From assembly GCA_021234155.1 (NCBI GenBank), contig JAJEKV010000013.1, positions 9,716,031 through 9,780,030 of the forward strand: a stretch of 64,000 bases of DNA, given 5' to 3'. Positions 22,937 to 34,054 of this stretch are shown piece by piece (the first letter of the stretch is position 1; each line of letters begins with the position of its first letter). Source of the DNA: Isoetes taiwanensis (lineage: Eukaryota; Streptophyta; Lycopodiopsida; Isoetales; Isoetaceae). Position numbers and translations under genes: made by a program. The notes under the pieces are model-generated. The model ran no database searches, was not told the DNA's origin, and saw only the letters and a list, made by a program, of their open reading frames with translations.

Positions 22937-23297
22937 ATGGCTGAACCCTCATGGAGTCAAGAAATGGAGAAATATCAGCGGAATGTGACTTCACTTTGTT
23001 GCTATAATCTCATTGCAAAGTGAGCAGTCATAGCTGTTTCTGGCAAGTTTTTTCCATTTTCCCTGTTCACATTCTGTGTTTTCCCGTTTCCCCTATTCAC
23101 ATCTATTTTATGTATCTATCTGTAATTGATCAATATTTTGTTTCAGTACACTGGGAGGAGATGCATCTTCCAGTTTGCAGAACGATGTACATAAGCAACA
23201 AGCTTTGTCACATGATTTGTTGGCTATCTTTGGATGTCGCATGAAGATTGTGCAAGTTCAGCATCAACAATTTTCTCAAGAACAATTGTTGAAATGA
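22937..23297 (+). CDS. Small two-exon gene, 77 residues, terminated inside a copia LTR
   Basis: Exon 1 is 22937-23019, starting in GGCCATGG (MAEPSWSQEMEKYQRN...) and ending at CAAA|GTGAGC. Exon 2 starts at 23147 after TTTTGTTTCAG. The phase-2 donor joins the phase-matched acceptor, and exon 2 reads TLGGDASSSLQNDVHKQQAL, then HDLLAIFGCRMKIVQVQH. Codon 283-285 (CAA) lies just before the copia insertion. Without the element the next codon, across the target site, would be TAG. With it, the frame adds Leu-Leu-Lys and stops at 23295-23297 inside the LTR. The protein is small, soluble-looking, and has no motif I recognise. Good splice signals and phase support a real gene. Confidence 0.55.
23282..23286 (+). 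repeat. Target-site duplication ACAAT, left
   Basis: ACAAT precedes the 5' LTR. Its partner is 38059-38063, on the minus strand beside the displaced 3' LTR. Confidence 0.85.
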
Positions 23298-23472
23298 TGG
23301 CTAAGATTCTGCTTCTAATCGTTGCACCTGAAGCAATTAATGTAACAGAAAGAGTGGGCATTAATTGCTTGTATTATTCCCTGTACATACCATAAATATG
23401 AAGGAGAACCCACGGGATGGGCACCTTATTCTTTGCATTTGCTTGTGTTCCTTTCTGATCAAGATTGTTTCA
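23287..23472 (+). repeat. Copia 5' LTR, 186 bp
   Basis: It begins TGTTGAAATGATGG and ends GATTGTTTCA, giving TG..CA termini. It differs from the LTR at 38064-38249 at one position (C in CCCTGTAC against G in CGCTGTAC), which marks a young insertion. Confidence 0.9.
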
Positions 23473-23484
23473 TGGTATCAGAGC
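23473..23484 (+). promoter_or_regulatory. Primer-binding site, initiator tRNA-Met
   Basis: TGGTATCAGAGC directly follows the LTR and is the standard plant copia primer-binding site, complementary to the 3' end of initiator tRNA-Met. Confidence 0.9.
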
Positions 23485-23529
23485 ACTGAAACAAGAGACA
23501 GAGTTGTGTGAATCAGAGAGTGACCAGAG

Positions 23530-24876
23530 ATGGCGAAACTCCAAATGGATCTCAAGAACATGGAAAAATTGGATCGTTCAAATGCCACTGTGTGGTTTTG
23601 GAAGATGCAAGCAGTTCTTGAAGAAAGAGATGTATGGGAAGTCGTCGCTGGGGATGAACCAAAGCCCCAAGTTCTTCAAGTAGTAAATGGGAATGAGGGA
23701 GAGGTCGCTCCGTGTGCGGCAGAGATTGCTCTTCTATCCGCATGGAAAAGAAAGATAATAGAGCAAAACATCAATGATGTTTGGATTGAAAGACGGGCAG
23801 ATCCCGTTAGTAAGGCTCAAAGAAACGGCTAAAGAAGGGTGGGAATGTCTTAAGAAGACCTTCAAGACATGTAACACCTCCCATAAACTATTCTTATGGC
23901 AGAATTTCTTCAGTACAAAAATGAAAGATGGGAGGACCACGCTGATCATATCGCCAATATGGAGAGTCTGGCTGACCAATTGGGAGCATTGAAGCATACA
24001 ATCAATGGCCTAAGATCTGGCTATGGCAATTCGCGGTCTTCCAAGCTCTTATGATTCAATTAAACAAAGCCATGGGCTGCCAAAGTGGCATCTTGAGAAG
24101 TGAAGGCGCGTGATAAGTGCAAGATACGGGCTTCAAATTTCTTGAAGAAAGAAGAAGATGAGTCTGCCTTTATAGCAAAAGCCAGGCCTGCAAGGAAAGA
24201 TTTTGAATGTTGGACTTGTGGAAAGAAGGGTCACATCTCCAAGAATTGTCACTCAAAGAAAGCTGGGGACAGTAAAGCTAGCAAGGAAAAGGAGGGAAAG
24301 AAAGAAGGAAAATCCAAAACGTCTCTTCCAGAAAAAAAATGGAGTAATAGGCAAACTTCTGGTGCACATATGGCTGAGGAAAGTGAGAATAAATCAGATG
24401 ATGGGGAAGAAAGTGAATCTGAAGCTAATATGGCTATTCTTGATGAAGATCCTGAGGCCAACATGGCTATCATGCATAGGAACAAGCCCAAGAAAGATGT
24501 CTTCCACGTGTACAAGAGCTTTCTTGGCACAAGATGGGAAGATCACACATCTGAAAGTGAAGATGCATCTGAGGATGAAGATGAGGCTAACAAAAACAAG
24601 CCTCAAGGGCTAGTGGCTGAAGCATCTGCACTAGCAGCAAATGGAGATACAGAAAAAGTGTGGATCCTAGACTCTGCTGCAACTCATGTGATGACAAATA
24701 ACAAGAAATGGCTCAAAGAGTACAAGGAGGAGGAGCATGGAAGGATCAGAAGTGGTATAGCCTCTGGGTTGAAGATTGTTGGTACTGGAACCATAACACT
24801 TCAGTTTGCTGATCGATCCAGGGATATAGCACATGTACTTTATTACCCGGGCTTCAAAGAAATCTCATATCTTTAG
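23530..24876 (+). pseudogene. Copia gag and protease region, frameshifted
   Basis: Gag opens at 23530 (MAKLQMDLKNMEKLDRSN) and breaks near 23,830. The frames then alternate until 24100-24876, which is open. That part holds a CCHC zinc knuckle (CWTCGKKGHISKNC), an acidic spacer and the protease motif WILDSAATHVMTN. The usual protease triad is D-S/T-G; here the third residue is Ala, which should impair it. Gag packages the RNA and the protease cuts the polyprotein. A frameshift after SYL (24,876) separates this part from the integrase. Confidence 0.85.
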
Positions 24877-25079
24877 CCAGATTGGTGGATGTTGGAGTCA
24901 CTGCATGTGTTCTCAAAGATGAAATGGTCTTGATGAATAACCATAAGCAAATTGTTGGGAAGGGAGTGAGAGTAGGATTCTTGTATCAATTCTTTTGGAA
25001 TTGAAGCCCGAAGGGTTCCTGCAAGAGATGCGTGCGCATTCACACGGCAACCATCTTGGACCGGAAGGGGATATGCAAC

Positions 25080-26150
25080 TATGGCATCGAAGGCTTGGTC
25101 ACATCAACCAAGGGAGGATGAAGAAGGCGCTTGAGGGGAAAGATGGTAGCAGGTATGAATATCTCTACAGTTAGAAGTCTTGAATTATGTGAAGGATGCA
25201 TCTTGAGTAAACATCATAAAAAAGGGGTAAGGAGGCAGGGTACTAGGGCCACAAAGTTACTCCAATTGGTACATACAGATTTGAGCGAGATCATGTCCGT
25301 CAAATCTTTTGGAAATGCACAGTATTTTTTGATAATTGTGGATGATTTTTCAAGGAAAACATTTGTATTTCTTGTTAAAAAGAAAAGTGACGTGTTAGCC
25401 ACATTCAAGATATGGATGAAACAAGTTGAAAGGAGACTGAAATACCATTGGAGCAATTGCATTGACAATGGGACCAGTTTGTATCTCAGGAATTTACAAA
25501 ATTGTTTACAGCAAGATGGAATAAAAAGGCAGCTCTCAAACCCATATGAGCACTTCCAGAATGGCGTGGCAGAGAGAAAAATCAGAACTTTGAAGGAGTG
25601 TGCTTTGAGCATGCTGAAGTGGGCTAAGGTGTCAGACCGTTTTTGGGGTGAGTCTATTATAACTGCATGTTACATTCAGAACAGAACGCCAACAGTGGCA
25701 GTGAAAGGAAAAACACCAGAAGAGGCTTGGAGTGGCATCAAACCAGATGTTGGACACTTGAGAGTATTTGGGAGCACTGCATTTGCGTTTGTTCCTAAAG
25801 AGATTCGGAAGAACAAACTGGCAGACAAGTCACGTAGATGCATGTTTTTGGGATATTGCCTAGAAGGTAAAGGATATCGATTGATGGATGTTGAGACCAA
25901 GAAGGTAATTCGCAGTAGCAATGTCAGATTTGATGAGTATGGCTTAGATTCTCAGAGGGTGTCACATGATTCTGAGGATAATGACTTGTACCAGGAGCAC
26001 ACAAATCTGTGGTTGGAAATAAAAGAAGAGTCTGTTGACAGTCAGGATGGAGAACAAACAATTGAGGTACCCATTCAAGGACTAAGCCATGAGGATGATC
26101 ACTCGGTCCCTGTCCCTGCTCAGCAGTCTGTCTCTGCCCCTGTTCAATAG
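25080..26150 (+). pseudogene. Copia integrase
   Basis: HRRLGHINQGRMKK (from 25,084) and CEGCILSKHH form the HHCC zinc domain. The catalytic core then shows TDLSE, DNGTS and PYEHFQNGVAERK, so the D, D and E residues are present, with DNGTS in place of the more usual DNGGEF. GSTAFAFVPKEIRKNKL and CMFLGYCLEGKGYRL form the downstream GKGY block. The frame is open from 25,131 to the stop at 26,150. Integrase inserts the cDNA and makes the 5-bp duplication seen at both ends. Confidence 0.9.
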
Positions 26151-26360
26151 CCACTACATACAGCAGTAAGGAGAAGCGCTCGGGGACATCATCCAACTCA
26201 ACGTTGGTTAGAATGGCGGGCACCTCAATTTTCAGCTACGGCAAATGTTCTCCAACAAGAATTGATCTTTGAGAAAATTCATGGGAGGCGGTGGGATCGA
26301 GGACATGGAGGAAAAAATGTGTGTCGGAATGTTTTAAAGCGTAATTTCTTGAACCTTTAA

Positions 26361-27135
26361 ATGCATGAAGCTTTGTGCAGGATAGATTCAGAACAATGGA
26401 GGAAAGCAATGCAAGATGAAATTGATGCAATGTATCTAACTAATGCATGGGATTTGGTACCTCTACCCAAAGGAAGAAGAGCAGCAGGCTGCAGGTGGGT
26501 ATTCAAAATTAAGAAGGACATTGATGGATCTATTGCAAGATTTGAGCTAGATTGGTAGCACAAAGGTTTTTCTAGCAATTTGGAATTGATTTGAAGAAGC
26601 TTTTCTCCTGTGGCTAAGATGACCTCTATCGGGACTATTTTGGCTCTAGCAGCTCAAGAAGACATGGAAGTGCATCAAATGGGCGTCGCTTGACCTTTTG
26701 AGCGGTTATCCTGGAGGAGGAAATATTTATGAGGCAGCGGAGGGTTTTGATCAAATCAAAGGTAAGGTTTGCGTGGTGAATCGAGCTCTGTATGGGTTAA
26801 AACAAAGCCCCAGAAGCTGGTATATCGAAATTGATGGTTTTCTTCAAAGATTGGGATTTCAAAGATGCATATGAATGGAATGTGTATTATAAGAGGAGCA
26901 GCAGTCAACTAACCATTGTGATTGTTTATGTGGATGATCTTATAATTGTTAGCACTAGCATGGCAGGGGTGCAGTCCATTAAAAGTGCTCTCCAAGTTGA
27001 GTTTAGAATGATTGATTTGGGAGAAATCAAAACATGCTTGGGCCTTCAAGTGCACAGGGACAGAACGAAGAGGACCATTCTAATTCATCAAGAACAAGCT
27101 ATTCTTAGGCTGGGCAGCAGATTTGGAATGGACGT
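26361..27135 (+). pseudogene. Copia reverse transcriptase, cut at the inversion breakpoint
   Basis: WRKAMQDEIDAMYLTNAWDL and CRWVFKIKKDIDGSI open the domain. Frameshifts and stops follow between 26,555 and 26,830. At the first catalytic aspartate the codon reads GGC (QMGVA, then a stop) where copia elements normally have a D. ALYGLKQSPRSWY and IVYVDDLIIVS (the YVDD box) are intact. The domain ends after RLGSRFGMDV, where homology stops within a base or two of 27,135. Confidence 0.85.
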
Positions 27136-27138
27136 ATC
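27135..27138. other. Left inversion breakpoint
   Basis: To the left is copia reverse transcriptase (plus strand). To the right is the 3' end of an intron read on the minus strand (GTGTGTTTCTTTTTAACAG), belonging to the ARF fragment. At most about two bases are unassigned. Confidence 0.75.
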
Positions 27139-27422
27139 TGTTAAAAAGAAACACACAATTATAATCAAAGGAGTGAAGCAATAAACATAACGACATAACT
27201 CAACCTTTAAAAGAAGTGAAATATCCTATTCTTTGTCCATGTCCTTATTGAATCTGCAATGCATTACTAATCCACAAAAGGATGTAGAAATTGAGCTTCA
27301 TTCTAGCTATTTAATGTATTGTAACTAAGGATCTTATAATTGGCCATACTGTCTATTTTGACCATGAATACATACATATGAAAAGGTGAGTTCAGATCAA
27401 CGACAGAAAGATTTATATATAC

Positions 27423-27560
27423 CGATTGTTGGGATTGTTGTAACAATCTCACCCAACTTGAGCTTATAGAGAATTGTCGTTTTACCAGCATTATCAAGGC
27501 CGACCATAAGATTGTGCACATCCTTCTTTGGAAACAGGTGATCAAAATGGTCAACTAAGT
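27423..27560 (-). pseudogene. ARF-family small GTPase, first coding exon
   Basis: On the minus strand the frame reads [40 protein letters not shown] and IG. It then meets a G|GTATAT donor at 27,422, the position of a conserved ARF intron. GLDNAGKTT is the P-loop. ARF GTPases control vesicle coat recruitment on Golgi membranes. The usual RIL before MVGL is HNL here. The MG start needed for N-myristoylation is not found where expected, so the start is lost or lies in an upstream exon. Exon 2 is missing. Intron 1 (27,139-27,422) ends at the inversion breakpoint. Confidence 0.8.
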
Positions 27561-30530
27561 AGGAGAATGATTCTGAATATGAAGAACGATCAATCCCCTA
27601 AGGAAGGATGAGCAAAGAAGGAGACAAGACCACCGATCGCTAGACGAAATTAATCATCGAGATGCATACATCTATAACCAAAACACGCCTCCCAACAAAT
27701 AAATTAATCTAAAACGTTGATCACAAAGAAAAAACCAGAAATAATATGAAATATGATTCAGATATGCCGAAACAACGAGATCATACTACCAGTAAGAAAT
27801 AAAGTGGACCAAAGTTAACAAGTCTGCAATGAATGAAAAGGATAGAAACTGGTCGGAGAGAATGAAACAATAGAAATTCTATGAAAGAGCGAAGTAATTA
27901 ACTAGACATCCAACTATGGACATATTATCATATCGAGAAACAGAATTCATCCTTGCCAAACGCACATACGTGAAGAGCGAATATCAAACCGAATTATGAG
28001 TAAAAGAAACGAAACAAAAGTGTGTTTTGAACACTGAAGATCTAAGGTGCAATGGATGCTAGCATAGAGAATGCAAAGACCGAATTGCATAGAATCGTTA
28101 AGCAATAACCGAGGCATCAAACTAAAGTTACAAAATGCTCAAATGGATGCTCTTACTAAGCAAAAATGCTCATATGCAAAGAGCGACTTACCAGGAGAGA
28201 ATGGAAAGATCAACGAGCAACTGGGTACATAGGGAAAAGAACCAACGCAATTCAGGAGGTTAAAGAATAAATGAAGGGGACAGAACTAAAAAGGAGCTTG
28301 ATGAAATTAGGAGCAAAAGGGGGATAAAAAGAATGAACCAAAAATGAACCCTCCTTTCAGGCCAACAAGTCGAACTTATAGGAACAGAGAACATGGACAA
28401 CGAATATAAGGCCGCATGCAAAAGTCTTATAGGCCCTTAAGGCAGCCATGAAAAAACTAAGAAAAGAGTGTACAAAGGCCCTCAAAGACATCCATGAGAA
28501 AAACTGAGGATTATGGGAATGGATCATGCACCTATCTAGAAAATACATACTAACAACACCATAAACAGATTAATGATTTGCACAATCATAGAACAAACGA
28601 GCTAAAAGGACCTAGAAAACAATAAAAGAAAACTACAGATCATGATGCACGTCTAATCTAGGCAATCAGATGAACCCCAAATGACTAGAATGTCAAAGCA
28701 CATAAAGCCTATGAAGATAAGCGTAAGCCTTGAGGAGATTACAAGGACCCCCCTTCAACGTCAGCGACTAGCCTAAAAGCGAAAACATGGGCATGAGCCT
28801 GAAATCTATAACCACCAAATAATATTGAAACTCATAGACATGACAAAAGGCAGAAAGAACGAGAATCACAAAATAAAAACTAGACAATGTGAGCACAAGG
28901 ACAACATCCAGGAATAAAAGAAGCATCGAGTAAGGGACATACCAACCCTAGCCACTTTACACAAGCACATATGGTACTCGAATATGATCCAACAAGTCAA
29001 GGAAGCATAGAGATAGCCAAAGGCGAAAATGAAAGTGTCAAAAATGAAGAAATAAGACCCATGGGACCAAAAAGCCATGGCCAAGATACACATTCAAAGG
29101 AAGGAGAGATTGGGCGCAACCAACTCATACATAACTATGCAACATATAACCAAAAGATACCAAAAAATGACCCCAATGAGCAAACGAATAGGTCCAAACA
29201 TTGCAGACAAACTCGCCAAATGAGCCGGGTAGTAGAGCGTGAACCCTTGAGTGTGGCCATTGAAGCAAGGCGCTGCCGAGGAATATTTCGAGGCGGAGAA
29301 TCTGAGAAAAATTGATTCCCTTACGTAATAAACTGGAGGTTGAAATTACGTCCTTGAAGCAGCTATGGCAGAGAGGGCTTCTTTACCGGCTGTGGCATGG
29401 AATGTTTGCCAGATTTAAGGCATAGAAACCCTGTTGTAAGCTTGAAATTTAGATATATATGGCCGTGGAATGTTTGCCGGATTTAAGGAGCAGAAATCAC
29501 CGTTGTTCTATTCTATTCTATTCTATTCTTGGATCTGTGTCAAAACCAAACCAAGACCAAAAAATTCTCTTAGATCTGCGTCTCTACCCCACAACATGAA
29601 TGCCCTCTGTTTTGGATTGCATAGGCAACTCCAACGGGGTTGCTTGAGCTTGAATCTATAAGCAAACCAAGAGACTATTCCGACTTCAAAGGCAAAAACT
29701 TCAGGAGGAGGGAGCTTGAATCGAGGAGAAGGTCATCCCCGGATAGAAGGCTTAGAAGAGCACGCAAAAGCGCCACATGCCCCTTTGCCTAAATCGGTCC
29801 AGGCCAAAACGGAATAATGGCAAAGGCAAATTGATTAGGTAGAAGGAAAAAATTGCAAAGATATACAAATAAGATTTGGATGGAATAGGCTACAAATCGC
29901 CACGGCCGGAGCCATTAGCTATGGCGAGTTTTGTGATAAAAGCGAGGGGGACAATTTAAGCGGCGCCCGCTCCTCAAATGTCGGAGGCGTTTATGGGTTA
30001 TAAAACAAGCAGAATCGACAAGTAATTTCAACCTCCGTTTACATTGAAAACAGATATTTAGGCGAAATCACGTAGGGCTAAACCCAAAAAATAATATTCA
30101 ATTTACAAATAAAAGAACGCCAAGTGGATATTTTAGGCACCCACCCTATTACACCATCGTGCCTAATTGCTGACTCATCGATTAGGCACCCTTCACATTT
30201 TGGACGGGCGAAAGTGCCTGTCCCAAGTTTTGGCAGTGGCCACATCGACCAATTTATCTACGTACTACGCCTATCTTCTTGGCGCCAAAAACACAAAAGA
30301 ATAAGCAGCATGAGTTCTATTCTCACGTCTGCCAGGAATCGAACAAGCTCCTCCATCAATTTCTACTGCAATTTTGACAGGTATGACTTTTGGAACATCA
30401 ATTGATGAAGTAGAAGATCTCAAATTTTGCTAGTTTTTAATGCTTTATCATGTTTTGTCTTTGCATTACGTTCTCATTTTTTTTTTCAAATCTACTGCTC
30501 GAATTTGTCCATCTAATGTTCTTTCTTTGT
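27561..30530. other. No gene; includes a (TTCTA)n microsatellite and a short duplication
   Basis: In the pre-inversion order this would be upstream of the ARF exon. No coding signal is recognised. About 29,392-29,440 and 29,461-29,510 are a diverged direct duplication (GGAATGTTTGCC.GATTTAAGG), ending at a TTCTA run (29,513-29,537). Confidence 0.45.
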
Positions 30531-31944
30531 GAAGGTCAAAAGTATGAGATGCTAAAAGATTCAGATGAAGTTACAGGTGACCTGGAAATTTTTCTCTTCT
30601 ATAATAAGTTTTGTTGCCTTAATCCATTTATTTATTTTATTACAGTTAAGTTCTCAGTAAAATTGGAGGATGGCAGAGAGGTCTTCACGTCCCCTGAAAA
30701 TATGTGAAGGGTGGTATGCGGGTTCAGTGTGCTGCCAATTTCGACACTAAAAGCTGCTAACTACTAAGCTTGCTTGGTTATAAAATTGTTCAACTGCATG
30801 TTGGTGTAATAATAAGAACTATATCCCATGTGACAGGATTTTTCTGCCCAGCAATTGCAAAGGTAGTGAAGATCATGAAAAAATGGGAGAAAACCATATG
30901 TATTGTGAAGCCGAAATGTAGGAGGTCAATATTTTTGATGTCTTTATTTGGCAATTTTATGATATTTAGGTTGCTTTTGGATAAGATGGGTGCGAGAGCA
31001 AGGTCACAAAGGCTGATCTTTGTATGTGCATTTTGCACCTCTAAATGCAACAAAGCTTATAATTCTTGAATTATTATCTTCAAAAGTAGTTGAAGTTACA
31101 GATGACAGAAGGTTATTAAGAAAGTCTCAAAGCAACGAGAAGGATATGAAAAGCCCAATGATGGCACTGCCGTGACAAGTATGTAGTTTCATAGAGCTCA
31201 AGTATTGTAAGGAAGGAGCTGGTTGGCAATTTGGTTGGGATTTACTCTGTCCTTTTCCTTTTGTTTGCAGATAATAAATAGATCGCAAAGATTGCAGATG
31301 GACCGTGTTTGAAAAGAAAGGTTACGAAGATGAACCATATGAGTCCAAGATTGATGAAGGTATTTAGCCACATGTCAATGGAAAGTCATTTAGTTCATAC
31401 AGATATGAGAAAGTGAGATTTTTGTTAACTTCTCAAATTCTTTTCTCTAAAAATGTGTTTGAACTAACCAGTTATGTCACCTGCTAGGCTGGAAAATATG
31501 TGGAACGTGAGCGTTAATTTTCATCCGATGAGAAGAAGCAAGCAAAAGTTTTGAAGGTGAGTTGCAAGTTGAATGATGCTACTTGTATGCTGACGTTGAA
31601 GAATTATACAGATGTTGTCAAGCTATGCACAAAGGTACTTATAAGTAGTCTTGAAGATAACAATTTTAAACCTGGCATTGACGATAACCCAAGCATACAC
31701 GGCAACTGGAGATTTAGACTTAGCAGATTGGGATTTGAAAAATGCACGTGAAATAGATTCCCAGAACAGGTTTGCAAAGATTATGCATTCATTTTGCAGT
31801 TGCCAGTTGATACGATTGCTGAGTTGATATTCAGGGACGCGATGACAAAGTTGAAGAATTTAAAGCAGAAGCAAGCAGAATACAATAAAAAGCAAGCAAC
31901 ATTTACAGCAATATGTTTGCAAATCTCAGGATTCCCAACACTAA
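30531..31944 (+). pseudogene. Decayed FKBP-TPR immunophilin gene (ROF1/FKBP62 type)
   Basis: Exon-like pieces follow the order of plant multi-domain FKBPs. GQKYEMLKDSDEVT (30,533), then after an intron KFSVKLEDGREVFTSPE (30,646), FFCPAIAKVVKIMKKWEK (30,840), a third-domain start VEVTDD...EGYEKP-like (31,090), KKGYEDEPYESKIDE (31,310), the TPR piece VSCKLNDATCMLTLKNYTDV (31,560), TGDLDLADWDLKNAREIDS (31,700) and EYNKKQATFYSNMFANLR (31,880). Such proteins are peptidyl-prolyl isomerases that bind HSP90 through the TPR domain. Introns are kept, so this is not a processed copy. Stops and frameshifts occur in most pieces. The first FKBP domain is absent. Confidence 0.8.
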
Positions 31945-33003
31945 GGTAATGCGCTCTCTGGATTTAGCATCTATGCATGTAGTTGACTTTTCTTATGAAT
32001 TTGTGGTACTTGCATTTGTTTCAAGAAACAACAACCCATCGATGACATATGCCAACCTTAAGGAAGGAAATGGACAACTTATGGTATGTACGGACTAGTG
32101 GAATTGAGAGAACAGGTGGCCTTGGATCATACAAATTATACATGTATCTGCAATTTTAAATTCAGTGAACTTGGGGTCAATTTGAAGTCCTTCCAAGTAT
32201 AATTTGTTGTAATGGACGTTCTCATGCATATATGAACTACATACAGAAGTTGCTGAATCAATCCATAATGTCAATGACAAATACATCGCATGTAAATATG
32301 ATGTCATTTTGATGCTTGTGCCCGTAACTATGCAAATTTGCCATGATATTCAGGATACCTGATATTGCAAAATTGGTAAGTCGCCTTATGGTGTAAGTAT
32401 AATAGCGTGGAGCGCCGTCCCTTGTGGCAAAGTTACGTAAGAGGAACCATCTATTGATATTGTCAAGTTCGAAGCTTTACACCTCTACATGCCGATAAAT
32501 TCTCATTACTGTGCAAATTCTCATTACTGCAGTAATGCTTTAATGGTCGAAGCTAAGTACATCAAACATTAGTAATGGTGGTTTTATATTAGATTTTGTA
32601 TTAGTTACCACAGGTTAGATTAGTCTATAACTTGTTAGCTAGAATTGAATGTGTTGGGAGTGTATAAATACACCTTCATTGAATCTTTGTTGTTTCTTAG
32701 TACCATCTCCTTTCCTCGGTTCTTTTGTTTTATAGTTCTTGTTTGAATTAAGGGCATAAGTTGTTTATGACAAGGATGGGAATAGTCTGATGGGTGTTTT
32801 GATCTTTCATTCCATGTTCAACGGTTTGTCATCTGTACAATTCATCGTAACAAATTCACGGAATAGGACAAACCACTATGCATTAAGCAAGTCATAACGA
32901 AATCAAGATAATCATTTTGTGTATGTCTATTAGACGTAAAATTACTGGTTATAGAATGGTGCAAGAGCGTAAGGAAATGAGAATGCTAGTTTCAAACATG
33001 AGA
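31945..33003. other. No gene recognised
   Basis: AT-rich sequence on the 3' side of the FKBP remnant. No coding or repeat signal stands out. Confidence 0.4.
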
Positions 33004-33004
33004 G

Positions 33005-33034
33005 ACTAGAAACGTGTGCCCGGCGATGCCGGGC
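33005..33034 (-). mobile_element. Helitron 3' end (hairpin plus CTAG)
   Basis: On the minus strand GCCCGGC-ATC-GCCGGGC is followed by ACACGTTT and CTAG, then T. A hairpin 8-12 nt before CTRR, inserted between A and T, is the Helitron 3' signature. The element would extend toward higher coordinates. Its 5' TC end was not located and no Rep/helicase is present, so it is non-autonomous. A close relative lies at 39,582. Confidence 0.65.
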
Positions 33035-33281
33035 ATTAGTCGTGGTGGGCACATGGATAGGCAGATGGTGATGCAAGCTTACATGGGATAGAATGGAATA
33101 GGTAGATTTAATGGTGTGTGTAGACTTAATATGTAGCATAATAACAGGGGGTTTTCTTTGTGTTTTTGTACGCTTTTCACTAAGGTTTTCCTATGATTTC
33201 GTGATGTATTCAAATGGATGTACTAATGCGTACATCTAGAGTGCACTATTTCTGAGCCATTGATTTTAGCCTTTTTTTTCC

Positions 33282-33556
33282 AATGGTCAACAACCAATGG
33301 CTCACAACAAAAGCCCTATTTTTGTGCGTGTGGTGCATAATGGTCAACAATCAATGGCTCACAACAAAAGCCCTTTTTTGTGCGTGTGGTGCATAATGAT
33401 CAACAACCAATGGCTCACAACAAAAGCCCTTTTTTTGTGCGTGTGGTGCATAATGGTCAACAACCAATGGCTCACAACAAAAACACTTTTTTTGTGCGTG
33501 TGGTGCATAATGGTCAACAACCAATGGCTCACAACAAAAGCCCTCTTTTTGTGGGC
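33282..33556. repeat. Tandem array, five units of 55-58 bp
   Basis: Units start with AATGGTCAACAACCAATGGC at 33282, 33339, 33394 (AATGATC), 33452 and 33509. They continue TCACAACAAAAGCCC, a T-run of variable length, and GTGCGTGTGGTGCAT. Period changes come mainly from the T-run. Open frames across the array on both strands are a by-product. Confidence 0.9.
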
Positions 33557-34054
33557 TTCAAGGGTGCATGTAGTGCAGTTTCCCCGCCGGCAACACATTG
33601 ATTTTTATTGCGTTGGAAAGCTCTCTCCGAGATCTTTTTGATGGTGTATGGTATGGATATGTTTGATTAAGTTATCTATGCTAAAACAGCAATTTCTCGG
33701 CCGGGTTTGGTAGGCTTTCACATCCTACCAACTAATTAATACAGGATTGCGCTATTGGATATTGTTTTATGGCTCATTCCGAATGAAGCTTGCAAAAAAT
33801 TACCATGCATTTTTAGATTTTTAGATGTTCTATTTGTTTTATTGTGATGAAATTCAAAAGCTACAGGTGATGAAAGCCTCAAATGAATTCTAGTTTTTTT
33901 AGGGTTTGAATTCTAAAATTTTTTGTCACATCGGGAGGGCGTCCCTAAAGCCCGAAAGGGCCAATTTTTTTTTTTTTTTTTTTGCAACACAAACCATTAA
34001 TATCCAACATATAAAAATTAAATCCCCCAACACATAACAACCATTGACATTAAC

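Larger units (their letters stand above)
23287..27135 (+). mobile_element. Ty1/copia element, 5' half (LTR to reverse transcriptase)
   Basis: The half-element runs from a 186-bp 5' LTR through gag, protease, integrase and reverse transcriptase. It stops abruptly after the reverse transcriptase at GGAATGGACGT, where sequence of an ARF intron begins. The remainder, RNase H and 3' LTR, is at 38064-39055 on the opposite strand. Codon frames break several times, so the copy needs help in trans to move. Confidence 0.9.

Noticed and set aside
22599-22988. A 129-codon plus-strand open frame upstream of the small gene
   Set aside because: It overlaps the competing hairpins, has no family signal, and its end overlaps exon 1 of the better-supported frame.
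27303-27554. An 83-codon minus-strand open frame as a gene
   Set aside because: It is a shifted frame over the ARF exon. The correct frame shows the P-loop and splice donor.
33297-33641. A repeat protein encoded by the 57-bp array
   Set aside because: The unit length varies with the T-run and open frames occur on both strands. No start context or conserved residues argue for translation.
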